Below are positions 10,486-19,096 of a stretch of DNA of 64,000 nucleotides, in pieces. The DNA is from Actinomadura xylanilytica. GTDB lineage: Bacteria; Actinomycetota; Actinomycetes; Streptosporangiales; Streptosporangiaceae. Below the pieces are notes generated by a model. That model ran no database searches and had not been told where the DNA came from. It saw nothing but the letters and a program-made list of their open reading frames with translations. Position 1 is the first letter of the stretch; the number at the start of each line of letters is the position of its first letter. Where the stretch lies: NCBI RefSeq assembly GCF_030283145.1, contig NZ_JASNWE010000004.1, positions 1,109,704 through 1,173,703 of the forward strand, in the 5' to 3' direction. The position numbers and the translations under genes were made by a program.

Positions 10486-11187
10486 ATGACCCACGCCCAC
10501 GAAGGCCACGGGCCCGAGGGGACCGGCGGCAGCACCGACGGCGCCGAGGCCGACGACACCGGAGCGGCCGGGGACACCGGAGCGGCCGGGGACGGGACGC
10601 CCGGGAAGCGGCGGCGCGAGCGCCGGGAGCAGACGCGCGCCGCCCTGCTCGCCGCCGCGCAGCGGGTCTGGGCCGAACGCGGCATCCACGGCGCCTCGCT
10701 CGACGACATCGCCGCCGCGGCCGGGCTGACCAAGGGCGCGGTCTACTCCAACTTCACCGGCAAGACCGACCTGCTGCTCGCGCTGATGGAGGAGTACACC
10801 CGCGCCCAGATCAGCACCGAGGTCTGCGAGGAGATCCAGTCCGGCGGTCCCCAGGAGGAGTGGTTCGACCGGGCCGGCGGCGCGTCCACGCGGCGCGGCT
10901 CCGGAGAGAACGCGCGGCTGCTGGCGTTACTGCTGATGGAGTTCTGGCTGTACGGGATGCGCGACCGGTCGGCGGGCTGGCGCATCGCCGACTGGTACGC
11001 CGAACGCCGCGCCTACGTGGCGCGCGACCTGCACGAGGTGGACGGCATCACGCCGTCCGACCGGGCGACCCTGGCGATGGCGCTCGACACCGGGCTCGCC
11101 CTCCAGCACCTGCTCGACCCCGAACGGGTGCCCGCCGAGCTGTACTCCACGGGCATCCGCCTGGTCCTGGGCCGCTCGGTCCCCTGA
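10486..11187 (+). CDS. TetR-family transcriptional regulator
   Basis: TetR-type repressor of 233 residues, divergent from the aldehyde dehydrogenase/GMC pair and its likely regulator. A 40-residue Gly/Asp/Ala-rich N-terminal extension, which contains the duplicated unit TGAAGD, precedes the HTH domain. The HTH itself reads AQRVWAERGIHGASLDDIAA then GLTKGAVYSNFTGKTDLL, the classical TetR signature. The ligand-binding half is helical and unrecognised. ATG 10486 has GAGGAGGGA six bases upstream; the open frame to 10270 is not protein-like. Confidence 0.92.
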   Translation: MTHAHEGHGPEGTGGSTDGAEADDTGAAGDTGAAGDGTPGKRRRERREQTRAALLAAAQRVWAERGIHGASLDDIAAAAGLTKGAVYSNFTGKTDLLLALMEEYTRAQISTEVCEEIQSGGPQEEWFDRAGGASTRRGSGENARLLALLLMEFWLYGMRDRSAGWRIADWYAERRAYVARDLHEVDGITPSDRATLAMALDTGLALQHLLDPERVPAELYSTGIRLVLGRSVP

Positions 11188-11264
11188 ACCGCCGCCCGCT
11201 CGCTGCGTCCCCCGCCTCGCCAGGTGCCGGGCCGCGCCCTTCCCGTCCCGGCAGGCCGGCCCTC

Positions 11265-12740
11265 TCACCCGTCGGTGGACGGCGGCCCGGCGGCCGGAGG
11301 GGCTCCCGCGCCGTCGTCCGCCGGGAGCTGGAGCTCGGGGGCTCCGGCACCCGCCGCGCCGCTCTCGGGGTTCCCGGCGCCGGGGCCGTCCGAGGGCGGC
11401 GTGCCCTCGTCCTCGGGGTCGGTCGCGTTGTCCGGGACGGTCTTGGTCGGGCTCCACGGGGCGATCATCAGCCGGCCCTTGGCGGCGCCGAACACCCGGG
11501 CGAAGTTGCGCGCGTAGGCGTCGTGCACCGAGCCCTGCTCCAGGGTGACGATCGCCTCGTCGTTGTGCCGCAGCGCGTCGGTGGTGTAGCTGTGGCTGCC
11601 GGTGATCACCAGCTTCCGGTCGCGCCCCTGGTACCGGCCGTCGATCAGCAGGTACTTGGAATGCGCCCGCTGCGACTGCTGGGCGGTGAACACGTGCACG
11701 TCCGGCCCGCCGTGCGGTCCCGACCTGGACAGCACCTTGGCGGTCGAGTCGCCCAGGGTGCCGCTGACGATCTTCACATCGCACCCGGCGTCGTCCAGGC
11801 CCGCGAGCCGCGTCGAGACGCCCGTGCGGGTGAACATGCCGCTGGACAGCCGGATGCTGGTGCCACCGGCGCAGCTCACCTTGTCCAGCGCGTCCGCGAT
11901 CGGGTCGCCCTTCGCCTTGGGGAAGTAGCTCGCCGCCCTGGCCCCGGACCGGTAGGTCCGGTAGTAGTTCCCGTTCGCCCGCCGCTTCTGGAGGTCGTAG
12001 AAGTACGTGCGGTAGGCCTTGTACAGCTTGGCGTCGGCGAGCGTGTACGCGTCGTTGTACTGGTTGTACATACCGCCGGTCGCGTTGCCCGAGGTCTGCA
12101 CGACCACGTTGCGCGAGTCGTAGGTCCGGGAGAAGGCGTAGAACTTGTTGTGGTTCTTGCTCCACTCGCCCTTCGCCTTGGGCGCGATGCAGCCGCGGCC
12201 CTTGGGGCAGACCAGGATCCATGAGGACCGGCGGGGGTTGGCGCCGAGGTGCCGCCGCAGGTAGTCGTAGACGCCCTTGCGTCGGCCGAGCGAGTCGCTG
12301 TCGACGATGACGCGGACCTTGACCTTGCGCTTCTGCGCCCGCACCAGCTCCTTGGCCATGCCCTCGGTCTGCAACCGGAACAGCGAGACGTCGATCTCCG
12401 AGCCCTTGGGCGAATGCCTGATCAGCTTCTTGATGTAGAGGTCGACGGCGCCCTGCTGCTTGAGGTTCCCGGTCGGCAGGTTGAACCTCGGCCCCTGCGT
12501 CACGTAGTAGCGCTTGGCCTTCGCGGCCTTTCGCTTCGTCGCCTTCGACTTCAAGGGCTTCGGCTTCAGCGGGGTGGACCGTCCCTGCGGCGCGGCGGCG
12601 GGCGCGTTCACCAGGGCGGCTCGCGTCCCGGCACCGGTCCCGGACGCGGCGGACGCGGTCGTGGCGTCGACCGCCACCAGCGCCGTCACGATGATGAGCC
12701 CTCCGGACGCGATCGCGAATCGTCGCACCGCCGCCTCCAT
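11265..12740 (-). CDS. secreted phospholipase D-like protein
   Basis: Exported protein of about 491 residues with a signal peptide or anchor (IASGGLIIVTALVAV) and a Lys/Ala/Pro-rich linker before two PLD-like halves. The second half has a full HxKxxxxD motif, AHSKYLLID, and a following GSHSYT. The first half has only KNHNKFYAFS, so the aspartate of the HKD motif is missing there. The C-terminus is a Gly/Pro/Ala tail of about 60 residues. It may cleave phosphodiester bonds in lipids or nucleic acids. ATG 12740 is chosen because AAGGTGG lies seven bases upstream; a GTG at 12752 is an alternative. Confidence 0.8.
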   Translation of the reverse strand: MEAAVRRFAIASGGLIIVTALVAVDATTASAASGTGAGTRAALVNAPAAAPQGRSTPLKPKPLKSKATKRKAAKAKRYYVTQGPRFNLPTGNLKQQGAVDLYIKKLIRHSPKGSEIDVSLFRLQTEGMAKELVRAQKRKVKVRVIVDSDSLGRRKGVYDYLRRHLGANPRRSSWILVCPKGRGCIAPKAKGEWSKNHNKFYAFSRTYDSRNVVVQTSGNATGGMYNQYNDAYTLADAKLYKAYRTYFYDLQKRRANGNYYRTYRSGARAASYFPKAKGDPIADALDKVSCAGGTSIRLSSGMFTRTGVSTRLAGLDDAGCDVKIVSGTLGDSTAKVLSRSGPHGGPDVHVFTAQQSQRAHSKYLLIDGRYQGRDRKLVITGSHSYTTDALRHNDEAIVTLEQGSVHDAYARNFARVFGAAKGRLMIAPWSPTKTVPDNATDPEDEGTPPSDGPGAGNPESGAAGAGAPELQLPADDGAGAPPAAGPPSTDG

Positions 12741-12855
12741 CCGGCCGACCACCTTGATCAGCTCAAAATAGGGAGATTATCACTTCCTTAGCATTAGCGA
12801 CATATGCACCATTAGGCATTCGATTCCCCATTGCCCAGGGACCACCAGAACAACC

Positions 12856-12888
12856 ACGCCCCGCCACCGGAATCCGGTGACGGGGCGT
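12856..12888. terminator. terminator downstream of glpD
   Basis: Hairpin with stem ACGCCCCG-CACCGG, one internal mismatch, and a tiny loop, returning as CCGGTG-CGGGGCGT. It lies 37 bases beyond the glpD stop on the minus strand and upstream of the PLD-like gene. Confidence 0.75.
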
Positions 12889-12925
12889 CCGAGGGCCTGG
12901 GCGCCGGAGGGCGACGGCCGGGGCG

Positions 12926-14665
12926 TCAGGGGGTGGCGGTCGGGACGATGTCGGGCGCGCCCCGCCGGAGCGCGTCGGCCTCCTGGTCGTCGTCCTGGGT
13001 CTGCGAGGCCCGCTCGGCCTCGATCCGCTTCCGGTAGTACTCGATCTCCCGGTCGCGCTGCTTCTTGGACCAGCCGAGCACCGGGGCCAGCAGGTCGGCG
13101 GCCTCCTGCGCGACGCCGACGCCGCGGTCCCAGGTTTCGATCGAGATCCGGGTGCGGCGGGCCAGCACGTCGTTGAGGTGCCGGCCGCCCTCGTGCGTGG
13201 CCGCGTAGACGATCTCGGCGCGCAGGTAGTCCTCCGCGCCGGCCAGGGGCTTGCCGAGGTCGGGACGGTCGGCGATCAGCCCCAGCAGATCGTCCACCAG
13301 GGTCCCGTACCGGTTCAGCAGGTGCTCGATCCGCGCCACGTGCAGCCCGGACCGGGCCGCCAGCCGGTGCCGCGCGTTCCACATCGCCTGGAAGCCCTCG
13401 CCGCCGACCAGCGCGAGCCCGGCGGTGCAGGACTCGGCGACCTTGCCGTCGAGGCCGTGCGCGACCGCGTCGATGGCGTCCTTGGCCATCACCCGGTAGG
13501 TGGTGTACTTGCCGCCCGCCACCAGCACCAGGCCGGGCACCGGATGCGCCACCACGTGCTCGCGCGACAGCTTGGAGGTCTCCTCGGTCTCGCCGGTCAG
13601 CAGCGGCCGGAGCCCCGCGTACACGCCCTCGACGTCGTCGTGGGTGAGCGGGGTGTTCAGCACCGCGTTCACGTGCTCCAGCACGTAGTCGATGTCGGCG
13701 CGGGACGCCGCCGGGTGCGCCTTGTCGAGGTCCCAGGCGGTGTCGGTGGTGCCGATGATCCAGTGCCGGCCCCACGGGATGACGAACAGCACCGACTTCT
13801 CGGTGCGCAGCAGGATCCCGGTCGCCGAGTGGATCCGGTCCTTGGGCACCACCAGGTGGATGCCCTTGGACGCCTTGACATGGATCTGCCCGCGTCCCCC
13901 GACCAGTTCCTGGATGTCGTCGGTCCACACCCCGGTCGCGTTGACCACCTGCTTGGCGCGCACCTCGGCGACGGTGCCGCCCTCAAGATCGCGGACGCGC
14001 AGGCCGGTGACCCGCTCGCCCTCCCGGAGGAACCCCACGCACTGCGTGCGGGAGGCGATCTGAGCCCCGTACTCCGCCGCCGTGCGCATCGCCGTCATCA
14101 CGAACCGGGCATCGTCGACCTGCGCGTCCCACAACTGGATCGCCCCGGTGAACGCGTCCTTCTTCAGCGACGGGGCCAGCCGCAGCGCACCGCGCCGGCT
14201 CAGGTGCCGGTGGTGCGGGACGCCGCGCGTGCTGCCCATCTGGAACGCCAGCGCGTCGTACAGCGCGACCCCGGCGCCGAGATAGGCGCGCTCCCAGACA
14301 TGGTGCGTGGTCGGCATCAGGAAGGGCACCGGCCGCACCAGGTGCGGCGCGATCCGCTGGAGCAGCAGCCCCCGCTCGGTCAGCGCCTCCCGGACCAGGT
14401 CGAAGTTGTACTGCTCCAGGTAGCGCAGCCCGCCGTGGACCAGCTTGGACGACCGGGACGAGGTGCCCGACGCGAAGTCGCGCGCCTCCACCACCGCCAC
14501 CGAGAGGCCGCGGGTGGCCGCGTCGAGCGCGGCCCCCGCACCGACGATCCCGGCGCCGACCACCACCACGTCGAACTCCTCGCGCGCCATCCGATCCAGC
14601 GCGGTGGCCCGTTCGGCGGGTCCCAGCCGGGAGCTTCCCAGCCCGGTCACCGGTGATCCCGTCAT
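12926..14665 (-). CDS. glpD: aerobic glycerol-3-phosphate dehydrogenase
   Basis: FAD-dependent, membrane-associated enzyme of 579 residues that oxidises sn-glycerol 3-phosphate to dihydroxyacetone phosphate and feeds electrons to quinone. The FAD motif VVVGAGIVGAGAALDA follows FD near residue 30; SGTSSRSSKLVHGGLRYLEQ is the characteristic GlpD segment. The substrate site and C-terminal helical DAO_C domain follow (HHWI-type strand seen as WGRHWIIGTTDT). ATG 14665 has GGGGGGA six bases upstream. It is single, ended by a hairpin, with no glpF or glpK beside it. Confidence 0.95.
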   Translation of the reverse strand: MTGSPVTGLGSSRLGPAERATALDRMAREEFDVVVVGAGIVGAGAALDAATRGLSVAVVEARDFASGTSSRSSKLVHGGLRYLEQYNFDLVREALTERGLLLQRIAPHLVRPVPFLMPTTHHVWERAYLGAGVALYDALAFQMGSTRGVPHHRHLSRRGALRLAPSLKKDAFTGAIQLWDAQVDDARFVMTAMRTAAEYGAQIASRTQCVGFLREGERVTGLRVRDLEGGTVAEVRAKQVVNATGVWTDDIQELVGGRGQIHVKASKGIHLVVPKDRIHSATGILLRTEKSVLFVIPWGRHWIIGTTDTAWDLDKAHPAASRADIDYVLEHVNAVLNTPLTHDDVEGVYAGLRPLLTGETEETSKLSREHVVAHPVPGLVLVAGGKYTTYRVMAKDAIDAVAHGLDGKVAESCTAGLALVGGEGFQAMWNARHRLAARSGLHVARIEHLLNRYGTLVDDLLGLIADRPDLGKPLAGAEDYLRAEIVYAATHEGGRHLNDVLARRTRISIETWDRGVGVAQEAADLLAPVLGWSKKQRDREIEYYRKRIEAERASQTQDDDQEADALRRGAPDIVPTATP

Positions 14666-14772
14666 CGCGATTCCCCCCTGTGCGGTTGGGTGTTCGGGTC
14701 CTACTTACCCAACAGTAGGGAACGCTCCACCCCAAACCCGGCGATTCCCGTCGGCCGCGCAGCGCCCGTGCC

Positions 14773-14823
14773 CAGTACCCGTGCTCAGTACCCGTGCGCG
14801 GTGCCCGGCCTCAGTGCCCGTGC
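14773..14823. repeat. short degenerate tandem repeat at the guaB3 3' end
   Basis: CAGTACCCGTGC occurs exactly at 14773-14784 and 14786-14797, and CAGTGCCCGTGC at 14812-14823 is the same unit with one change. The last copy is the final codons and stop of guaB3, so the end of the gene appears to have been copied downstream two or more times. Confidence 0.7.
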
Positions 14824-15938
14824 GGGGCCACCACGACCTGCACCCGCTGGAACTCCTTGAGCTCGGTGTACCCGGAGGTCGCCATCGCCCGGCTGAGCGC
14901 CCCGATCAGGTTCATCGACCCGTCGGCCACGTTCGAGGGGCCGAACAGGATCTGCTCCATCGAGCCGATCGTGCCGAGGTCGAGCCGGGTGCCGCGCGGG
15001 ACGTCGCCGTGGTGCGCCTCGCTGCCCCAGTGGTAGCCGCGGCCCGGCGCCTCGCTGGACCGGGCGAACGGCGAGCCGATCATGACCGCGTCCGAGCCGC
15101 AGGCGAACGCCTTGGCGATGTCGCCGCTGTTGACCATGCCGCCGTCGGCGATCACGTGCACGTACCGGCCGCCGGACTCGTCCATGTAGTCGCGGCGGGC
15201 GGCGGCCACGTCGGCGACCGCGGTCGCCATCGGCACCGCCACACCGAGCACGGTGCGGGTGGTGTGCCCCGACCCGCCGCCGAACCCGACCAGCACCCCG
15301 GCCGCGCCCGTGCGCATCAGGTGCAGCGCCGCGGTGTAGGTCGAGCAGCCGCCGACGATCACCGGCACGTCGAGGTCGTAGATGAACTGCTTGAGGTTGA
15401 GCGGCTCGGCGCGGCCCGAGACGTGCTCGGCCGACACGGTGGTGCCGCGGATCACGAACAGGTCCACGCCCGCGTCGATGACTGCCTTGTGGAACTGCGC
15501 GGTGCGCTGCGGCGACAGCCGGGCCGCCACGGTCACGCCGGCCTCCCGGATCTCCTGGATCCGGCGGCCGATCAGCTCCTCCTTGATCGGCTCGGTGTAG
15601 ATCTCCTGGAGCCGGTTGGTGGCGCGCGCGTCGTCGAGCGAGGCGATCTCGGCCAGCAGCGGCTCGGGGTCCTCGTACCGGGTCCACAGCCCTTCGAGGT
15701 CGAGCACCGCCAGCCCGCCGAGCCGTCCGACCGCGATCGCGGTCGCCGGGCTGACCACGCTGTCCATCGGCGCGACGACCAGCGGCATGTCGAACCGGTA
15801 GGCGTCGATCTGCCACGCGACGCTGACCTCCTCGGGGTCCCGGGTGCGCCGCGACGGCACGATGCCGATGTCGTCGAAGGCGTACGCCCGCCGGCCGCTC
15901 TTGCCCCGGCCGATCTCCACCTCAGCAGCCACTGCCAC
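14811..15938 (-). CDS. guaB3: GuaB3, IMP dehydrogenase-related protein
   Basis: A (beta/alpha)8 barrel of 375 residues, the same length as mycobacterial GuaB3 and placed directly after guaB as in M. tuberculosis. It begins like IMPDH (FDDIGIVPSRRTRDP, VVAPMDSV) but lacks CBS domains. In the catalytic loop the IMPDH sequence GPGSICTTR is replaced by GGGSGHTTR, so the catalytic cysteine is a histidine. Standard IMPDH chemistry is therefore doubtful, and the role remains unknown. GuaB3 is annotated only as IMPDH-related in actinobacteria. A hairpin separates it from guaB. Confidence 0.93.
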   Translation of the reverse strand: MAVAAEVEIGRGKSGRRAYAFDDIGIVPSRRTRDPEEVSVAWQIDAYRFDMPLVVAPMDSVVSPATAIAVGRLGGLAVLDLEGLWTRYEDPEPLLAEIASLDDARATNRLQEIYTEPIKEELIGRRIQEIREAGVTVAARLSPQRTAQFHKAVIDAGVDLFVIRGTTVSAEHVSGRAEPLNLKQFIYDLDVPVIVGGCSTYTAALHLMRTGAAGVLVGFGGGSGHTTRTVLGVAVPMATAVADVAAARRDYMDESGGRYVHVIADGGMVNSGDIAKAFACGSDAVMIGSPFARSSEAPGRGYHWGSEAHHGDVPRGTRLDLGTIGSMEQILFGPSNVADGSMNLIGALSRAMATSGYTELKEFQRVQVVVAPHGH

Positions 15939-15958
15939 GTCCTCTCAACATCCCGCCG

Positions 15959-15983
15959 GGCAGGGGAAACCCGTTCCCCTGCC
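15959..15983 (-). terminator. hairpin between guaB and guaB3
   Basis: A perfect 10-base stem GGCAGGGGAA closes on a five-base loop. It lies between the guaB stop and the guaB3 start and would reduce read-through from guaB into guaB3. Confidence 0.65.
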
Positions 15984-16060
15984 GCAAATGGGAGAAAAAT
16001 ACCGCTGTCGTCGGTTGTTCCCGTGATCAACCGGGTGATGCCCGGATGACCACGGGGAGA

Positions 16061-17557
16061 CTAGCGGCCCTGGTAGTTGGGGGCCTCAACGGTCATCTGG
16101 ATGTCGTGCGGGTGGCTCTCCCGCAGACCCGCCGCGCTGATCCGCATGAGCTGCCCGCGCTCCTGGAGCTCGGGGACGGTGCGCGCCCCCGCGTACCACA
16201 TCGACTGGTGCAGCCCGCCGATGAGCTGGTGCGCGACGCCCGCCACCGGGCCCCGGTAGGGCACCTGGCCCTCCACGCCCTCGGGGATCAGCTTCTCCTC
16301 GCTGCTCACGTCGGCCTGCGCGTAGCGGTCCTTGGAGAAGGAGGTGCCGCGCTCGCGGTTGCGCATCGCCCCGAGCGAGCCCATGCCGCGGTACGACTTG
16401 TACTGCTTGCCGTGCACGAAGATCAGCTCGCCGGGCGACTCCTCCACCCCGGCCAGCAGGCTGCCGAGCATCACCGTGCTGGCGCCGGCCACCAGGGCCT
16501 TGGCGATGTCGCCGGAGTACTGGAGCCCGCCGTCGCCGATCACCGGCACGCCGGCCTCGGCCGCGGCCCGGGACGCCTCGTGGATCGCGGTGATCTGCGG
16601 CACCCCGACCCCGGCCACCACCCGGGTGGTGCAGATCGACCCGGGCCCGACGCCGACCTTGACGCCGTCGGCCCCGGCCTCGACCAGCACCTTGGCCCCG
16701 GCGTAGGTGGCCACGTTGCCGCCGACCACCTGGGCGCCGGAGTTGGCCTTGATCGCCGCGATGGTGTCGGCGACGCCCTTGGAGTGGCCGTGCGCGACGT
16801 CCACGATGATCACGTCGGTGCCGGCCTCGACCAGCGCCCGCGCGCGGGCCAGCGCGTCCTCCCCCACGCCGACCGCGGCGGCGACCAGCAGCCGGCCGTC
16901 GGCGTCCTTGGTCGAGTCGGGGTACTGCTCGCTCTTGGTGAAGTCCTTGACGGTGATCAGCCCGCGCAGCCGGCCCTCGCCGTCGACCAGCGGCAGCTTC
17001 TCGACCTTGTGCCCGGCCAGTAGCTGGAACGCCTCGTCGCGGGACACCTGCACCGGCGCGGTGATCAGCGGCATCGGCGTCATCACCTCGCGCACCGGGC
17101 GGGACGGCTCGGTCTCGAACCGCATGTCGCGGTTGGTGACGATGCCGACCAGCACGCCGCGGACGTCGGTGACCGGCACCCCGGAGATCCGGTAGCGGGC
17201 GCACAGCTCCTCGACGTCGGCCAGGGTCGCGTCGGGCAGGCAGGTCACCGGATTGGTGATCATCCCGGCCTCGGACCGCTTGACCCGGTCGGCCTGCCCC
17301 GCCTGCTCCTCGATCGACATGTTGCGGTGCAGCACCCCGATGCCGCCCTGCCGCGCCATCGCGACCGCGGTGCGGGCCTCGGTCACGGTGTCCATCGCCG
17401 CCGACACCAGCGGGATGCGCAGCGAGATATCGCGGGTCAGCCGGGTGGTCGTGTCGGCCTCGCCGGGCTGGAGGTCGGAGTAGCCCGGCATCAGCAGCAC
17501 GTCGTCGAAGGTCAGCCCTTGCGGAAGGAATTTCTCGGGCTCGGCTGCGGGGTTCAT
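16061..17557 (-). CDS. guaB: inosine-5'-monophosphate dehydrogenase
   Basis: Oxidises IMP to XMP with NAD, the rate-limiting step to GMP; 498 residues, cytoplasmic tetramer. The catalytic loop GPGSICTTR with its cysteine is intact. A pair of CBS domains interrupts the barrel (residues about 100-220, seen as EVMTPMPLITAPV and LPLVDGEG). The mobile flap is in YRGMGSLGAM. The open frame extends to 17614, but ATG 17557 has GGGAAGG five bases upstream and gives a family-like N-terminus. It corresponds to the essential GuaB2 of mycobacteria; the next enzyme, guaA, lies at 3322-4890. Confidence 0.96.
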   Translation of the reverse strand: MNPAAEPEKFLPQGLTFDDVLLMPGYSDLQPGEADTTTRLTRDISLRIPLVSAAMDTVTEARTAVAMARQGGIGVLHRNMSIEEQAGQADRVKRSEAGMITNPVTCLPDATLADVEELCARYRISGVPVTDVRGVLVGIVTNRDMRFETEPSRPVREVMTPMPLITAPVQVSRDEAFQLLAGHKVEKLPLVDGEGRLRGLITVKDFTKSEQYPDSTKDADGRLLVAAAVGVGEDALARARALVEAGTDVIIVDVAHGHSKGVADTIAAIKANSGAQVVGGNVATYAGAKVLVEAGADGVKVGVGPGSICTTRVVAGVGVPQITAIHEASRAAAEAGVPVIGDGGLQYSGDIAKALVAGASTVMLGSLLAGVEESPGELIFVHGKQYKSYRGMGSLGAMRNRERGTSFSKDRYAQADVSSEEKLIPEGVEGQVPYRGPVAGVAHQLIGGLHQSMWYAGARTVPELQERGQLMRISAAGLRESHPHDIQMTVEAPNYQGR

Positions 17558-17755
17558 GCGTACCTTCCCGTTGGGGTGAGGGCGTCCGGCCAGGTCACGG
17601 CGGCCTGTTTCCATGGTAGAGCGTCGTTGCCGGGCGGACGGCCGGTTCCGCCGCGCCGAAACGTGGCCTCCCTTACAGCCACGCTGGGTGATTGTTCACG
17701 CACGCAGGAGAGCGGGGGGTGCACCTGGTGGTGTCCGGCGCAGTAGCGTGGGGGG

Positions 17756-18145
17756 GTGCACGACGATGCCCCGCTCGACCCGTTCGCCGGCGACCCGGAG
17801 GACCCGGCGTCCTCGCTGGGCGACCCAGGCGATGACACCGCCCCGCTGAGCGTCGCCGAGCGCGAGGACGTGCTGGCCGACCTCGCCGATCTCGAGGTCT
17901 TCCGGGCCCTGCTGGAGCCGCTCGGCGTCCGGGGCCTGACCGTCGACTGCGGCGACTGCGGCAAACTCCACTACATCGACTGGGAGCTGCTGCACGGCAA
18001 CCTGCGGCACCTGCTCGACCAGGGCCTGCCGCGGGTGCACGAGCCCGCGCTGTCCCCCGACCCGGTCGACTACGTGAGCTGGGAATACGCGCGGGGCTAC
18101 GTCGACGGCGTGATCGACAGCGAAGAGGGCCGCGAACCCGAGTGA
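17756..18145 (+). CDS. DUF5319 family protein
   Basis: Acidic soluble protein of 129 residues, unknown function, of the family that includes M. tuberculosis Rv3412. The core has CGDCGKLHYIDW and the end VSWEYARGYVDGVID. Two cysteines in CGDC could bind metal or form a redox pair, which is untested. The N-terminal 35 residues are Asp/Pro-rich. GTG start inside a G-run. It sits between guaB and the sigD/anti-sigma pair as in mycobacteria, and converges on the anti-sigma gene. Confidence 0.8.
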   Translation: MHDDAPLDPFAGDPEDPASSLGDPGDDTAPLSVAEREDVLADLADLEVFRALLEPLGVRGLTVDCGDCGKLHYIDWELLHGNLRHLLDQGLPRVHEPALSPDPVDYVSWEYARGYVDGVIDSEEGREPE

Positions 18146-18172
18146 CTCCGGCGCCCGCCGCTTCCGGCCGGC

Positions 18173-19096
18173 TCAGGGGTGGCGGTACTTGCCCGGACGG
18201 TTCTGCGCCCGCTTGCGGAGCTCCTCCAGGCGGCGGCGCACATCGTCATCGCCGGGACCCGCCGACTTCGGCGACACGCCGTGCCGCGACTGCCCGCCCG
18301 GAACACGGGGCCGCGACTCCGGCGGCAGCCGCCGCTCCAGCCGCCGCTTCAGCCGCTCGATCTCCTCGTGGCCGGGACGCGTCCCCGGCTCCTTGGCCGG
18401 CTCGGCGCGGCGCCGCACCGGCGTGGACGGGCCGGCCGGTCCGGACGGGGCCGACTGGGCCGACGGCGCCGACGACTGCTCGGGCAGCCGCTCGCGGACC
18501 GCCGCGGCGGTGGCCTCGCCCTCGGGCGCGGTCTTCTGCGCCTTGCCCGCCCCCGCCGCGCTCGGCGGGGACGCGGACCCGTGGATCAGCCCGCCGCCCG
18601 CCGCCGCGACGCCGGTACTGGCCAGCACGGCGCCGACCACCCCGAGCGCCACGATCGTCCGGGGCCCGCGCCGCCGCGACCCCGATCCGGGGCCGGGGCC
18701 GGGGCCGGGGCTGAGGGTGCCGGGCAGGGCGTCCCCGGACGGATCGGCGGCGCGCTCGGAAGCCTGCTCGTCGACATCGGCGACCAGGGCCCGCAGCAGG
18801 CGGACCGCCGGATCGGCCTCCTCGCCCTCTTGGGACGCGGCCTCGGCATCACCGGCCTTGAGTCGGCCGATCTCGGAAACACCGGAAACGCCCGAGGCGC
18901 CTGGGGGCACGGCCCCGGGTTCAGGGACGGTGCTGGAGCGGCTCGCAGAGCCGGCATCGCGCCGTCCCGCCAGCGCCTCGATGATCGCGTCGGTGCGGCG
19001 CACCGCACCGAGGTCCGGTGGGCTCGCCGGCGCACGGGCAGCGCCGGAGTGCGAAGGCCGATCCGGATCCGGGGCGCCGCGGCTCCGCTCCGTCAA
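18173..19096 (-). CDS. membrane anti-sigma factor of the RsdA (anti-SigD) type
   Basis: Protein of 307 residues expected to hold the upstream sigma factor at the membrane. The cytoplasmic N-terminal part has the short helical segments used by RsdA to bind SigD (VRRTDAIIEALAGR near 30, DPAVRLLRALVADVDEQ near 95). One membrane segment follows (IVALGVVGAVLASTGVAAAG, about 145-165), then a Pro/Ser/Arg-rich outer region without enzymatic motifs. Its TTG start overlaps the sigma stop, and GAGGAG lies eight bases upstream. The identification rests mainly on position and architecture, since RsdA proteins diverge strongly. Confidence 0.78.
   Translation of the reverse strand: MTERSRGAPDPDRPSHSGAARAPASPPDLGAVRRTDAIIEALAGRRDAGSASRSSTVPEPGAVPPGASGVSGVSEIGRLKAGDAEAASQEGEEADPAVRLLRALVADVDEQASERAADPSGDALPGTLSPGPGPGPGSGSRRRGPRTIVALGVVGAVLASTGVAAAGGGLIHGSASPPSAAGAGKAQKTAPEGEATAAAVRERLPEQSSAPSAQSAPSGPAGPSTPVRRRAEPAKEPGTRPGHEEIERLKRRLERRLPPESRPRVPGGQSRHGVSPKSAGPGDDDVRRRLEELRKRAQNRPGKYRHP

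Noticed and set aside
14811..15938. Calling this gene a functional IMP dehydrogenase
   Set aside because: It lacks CBS domains and the catalytic cysteine; a full guaB is present at 16061-17557.
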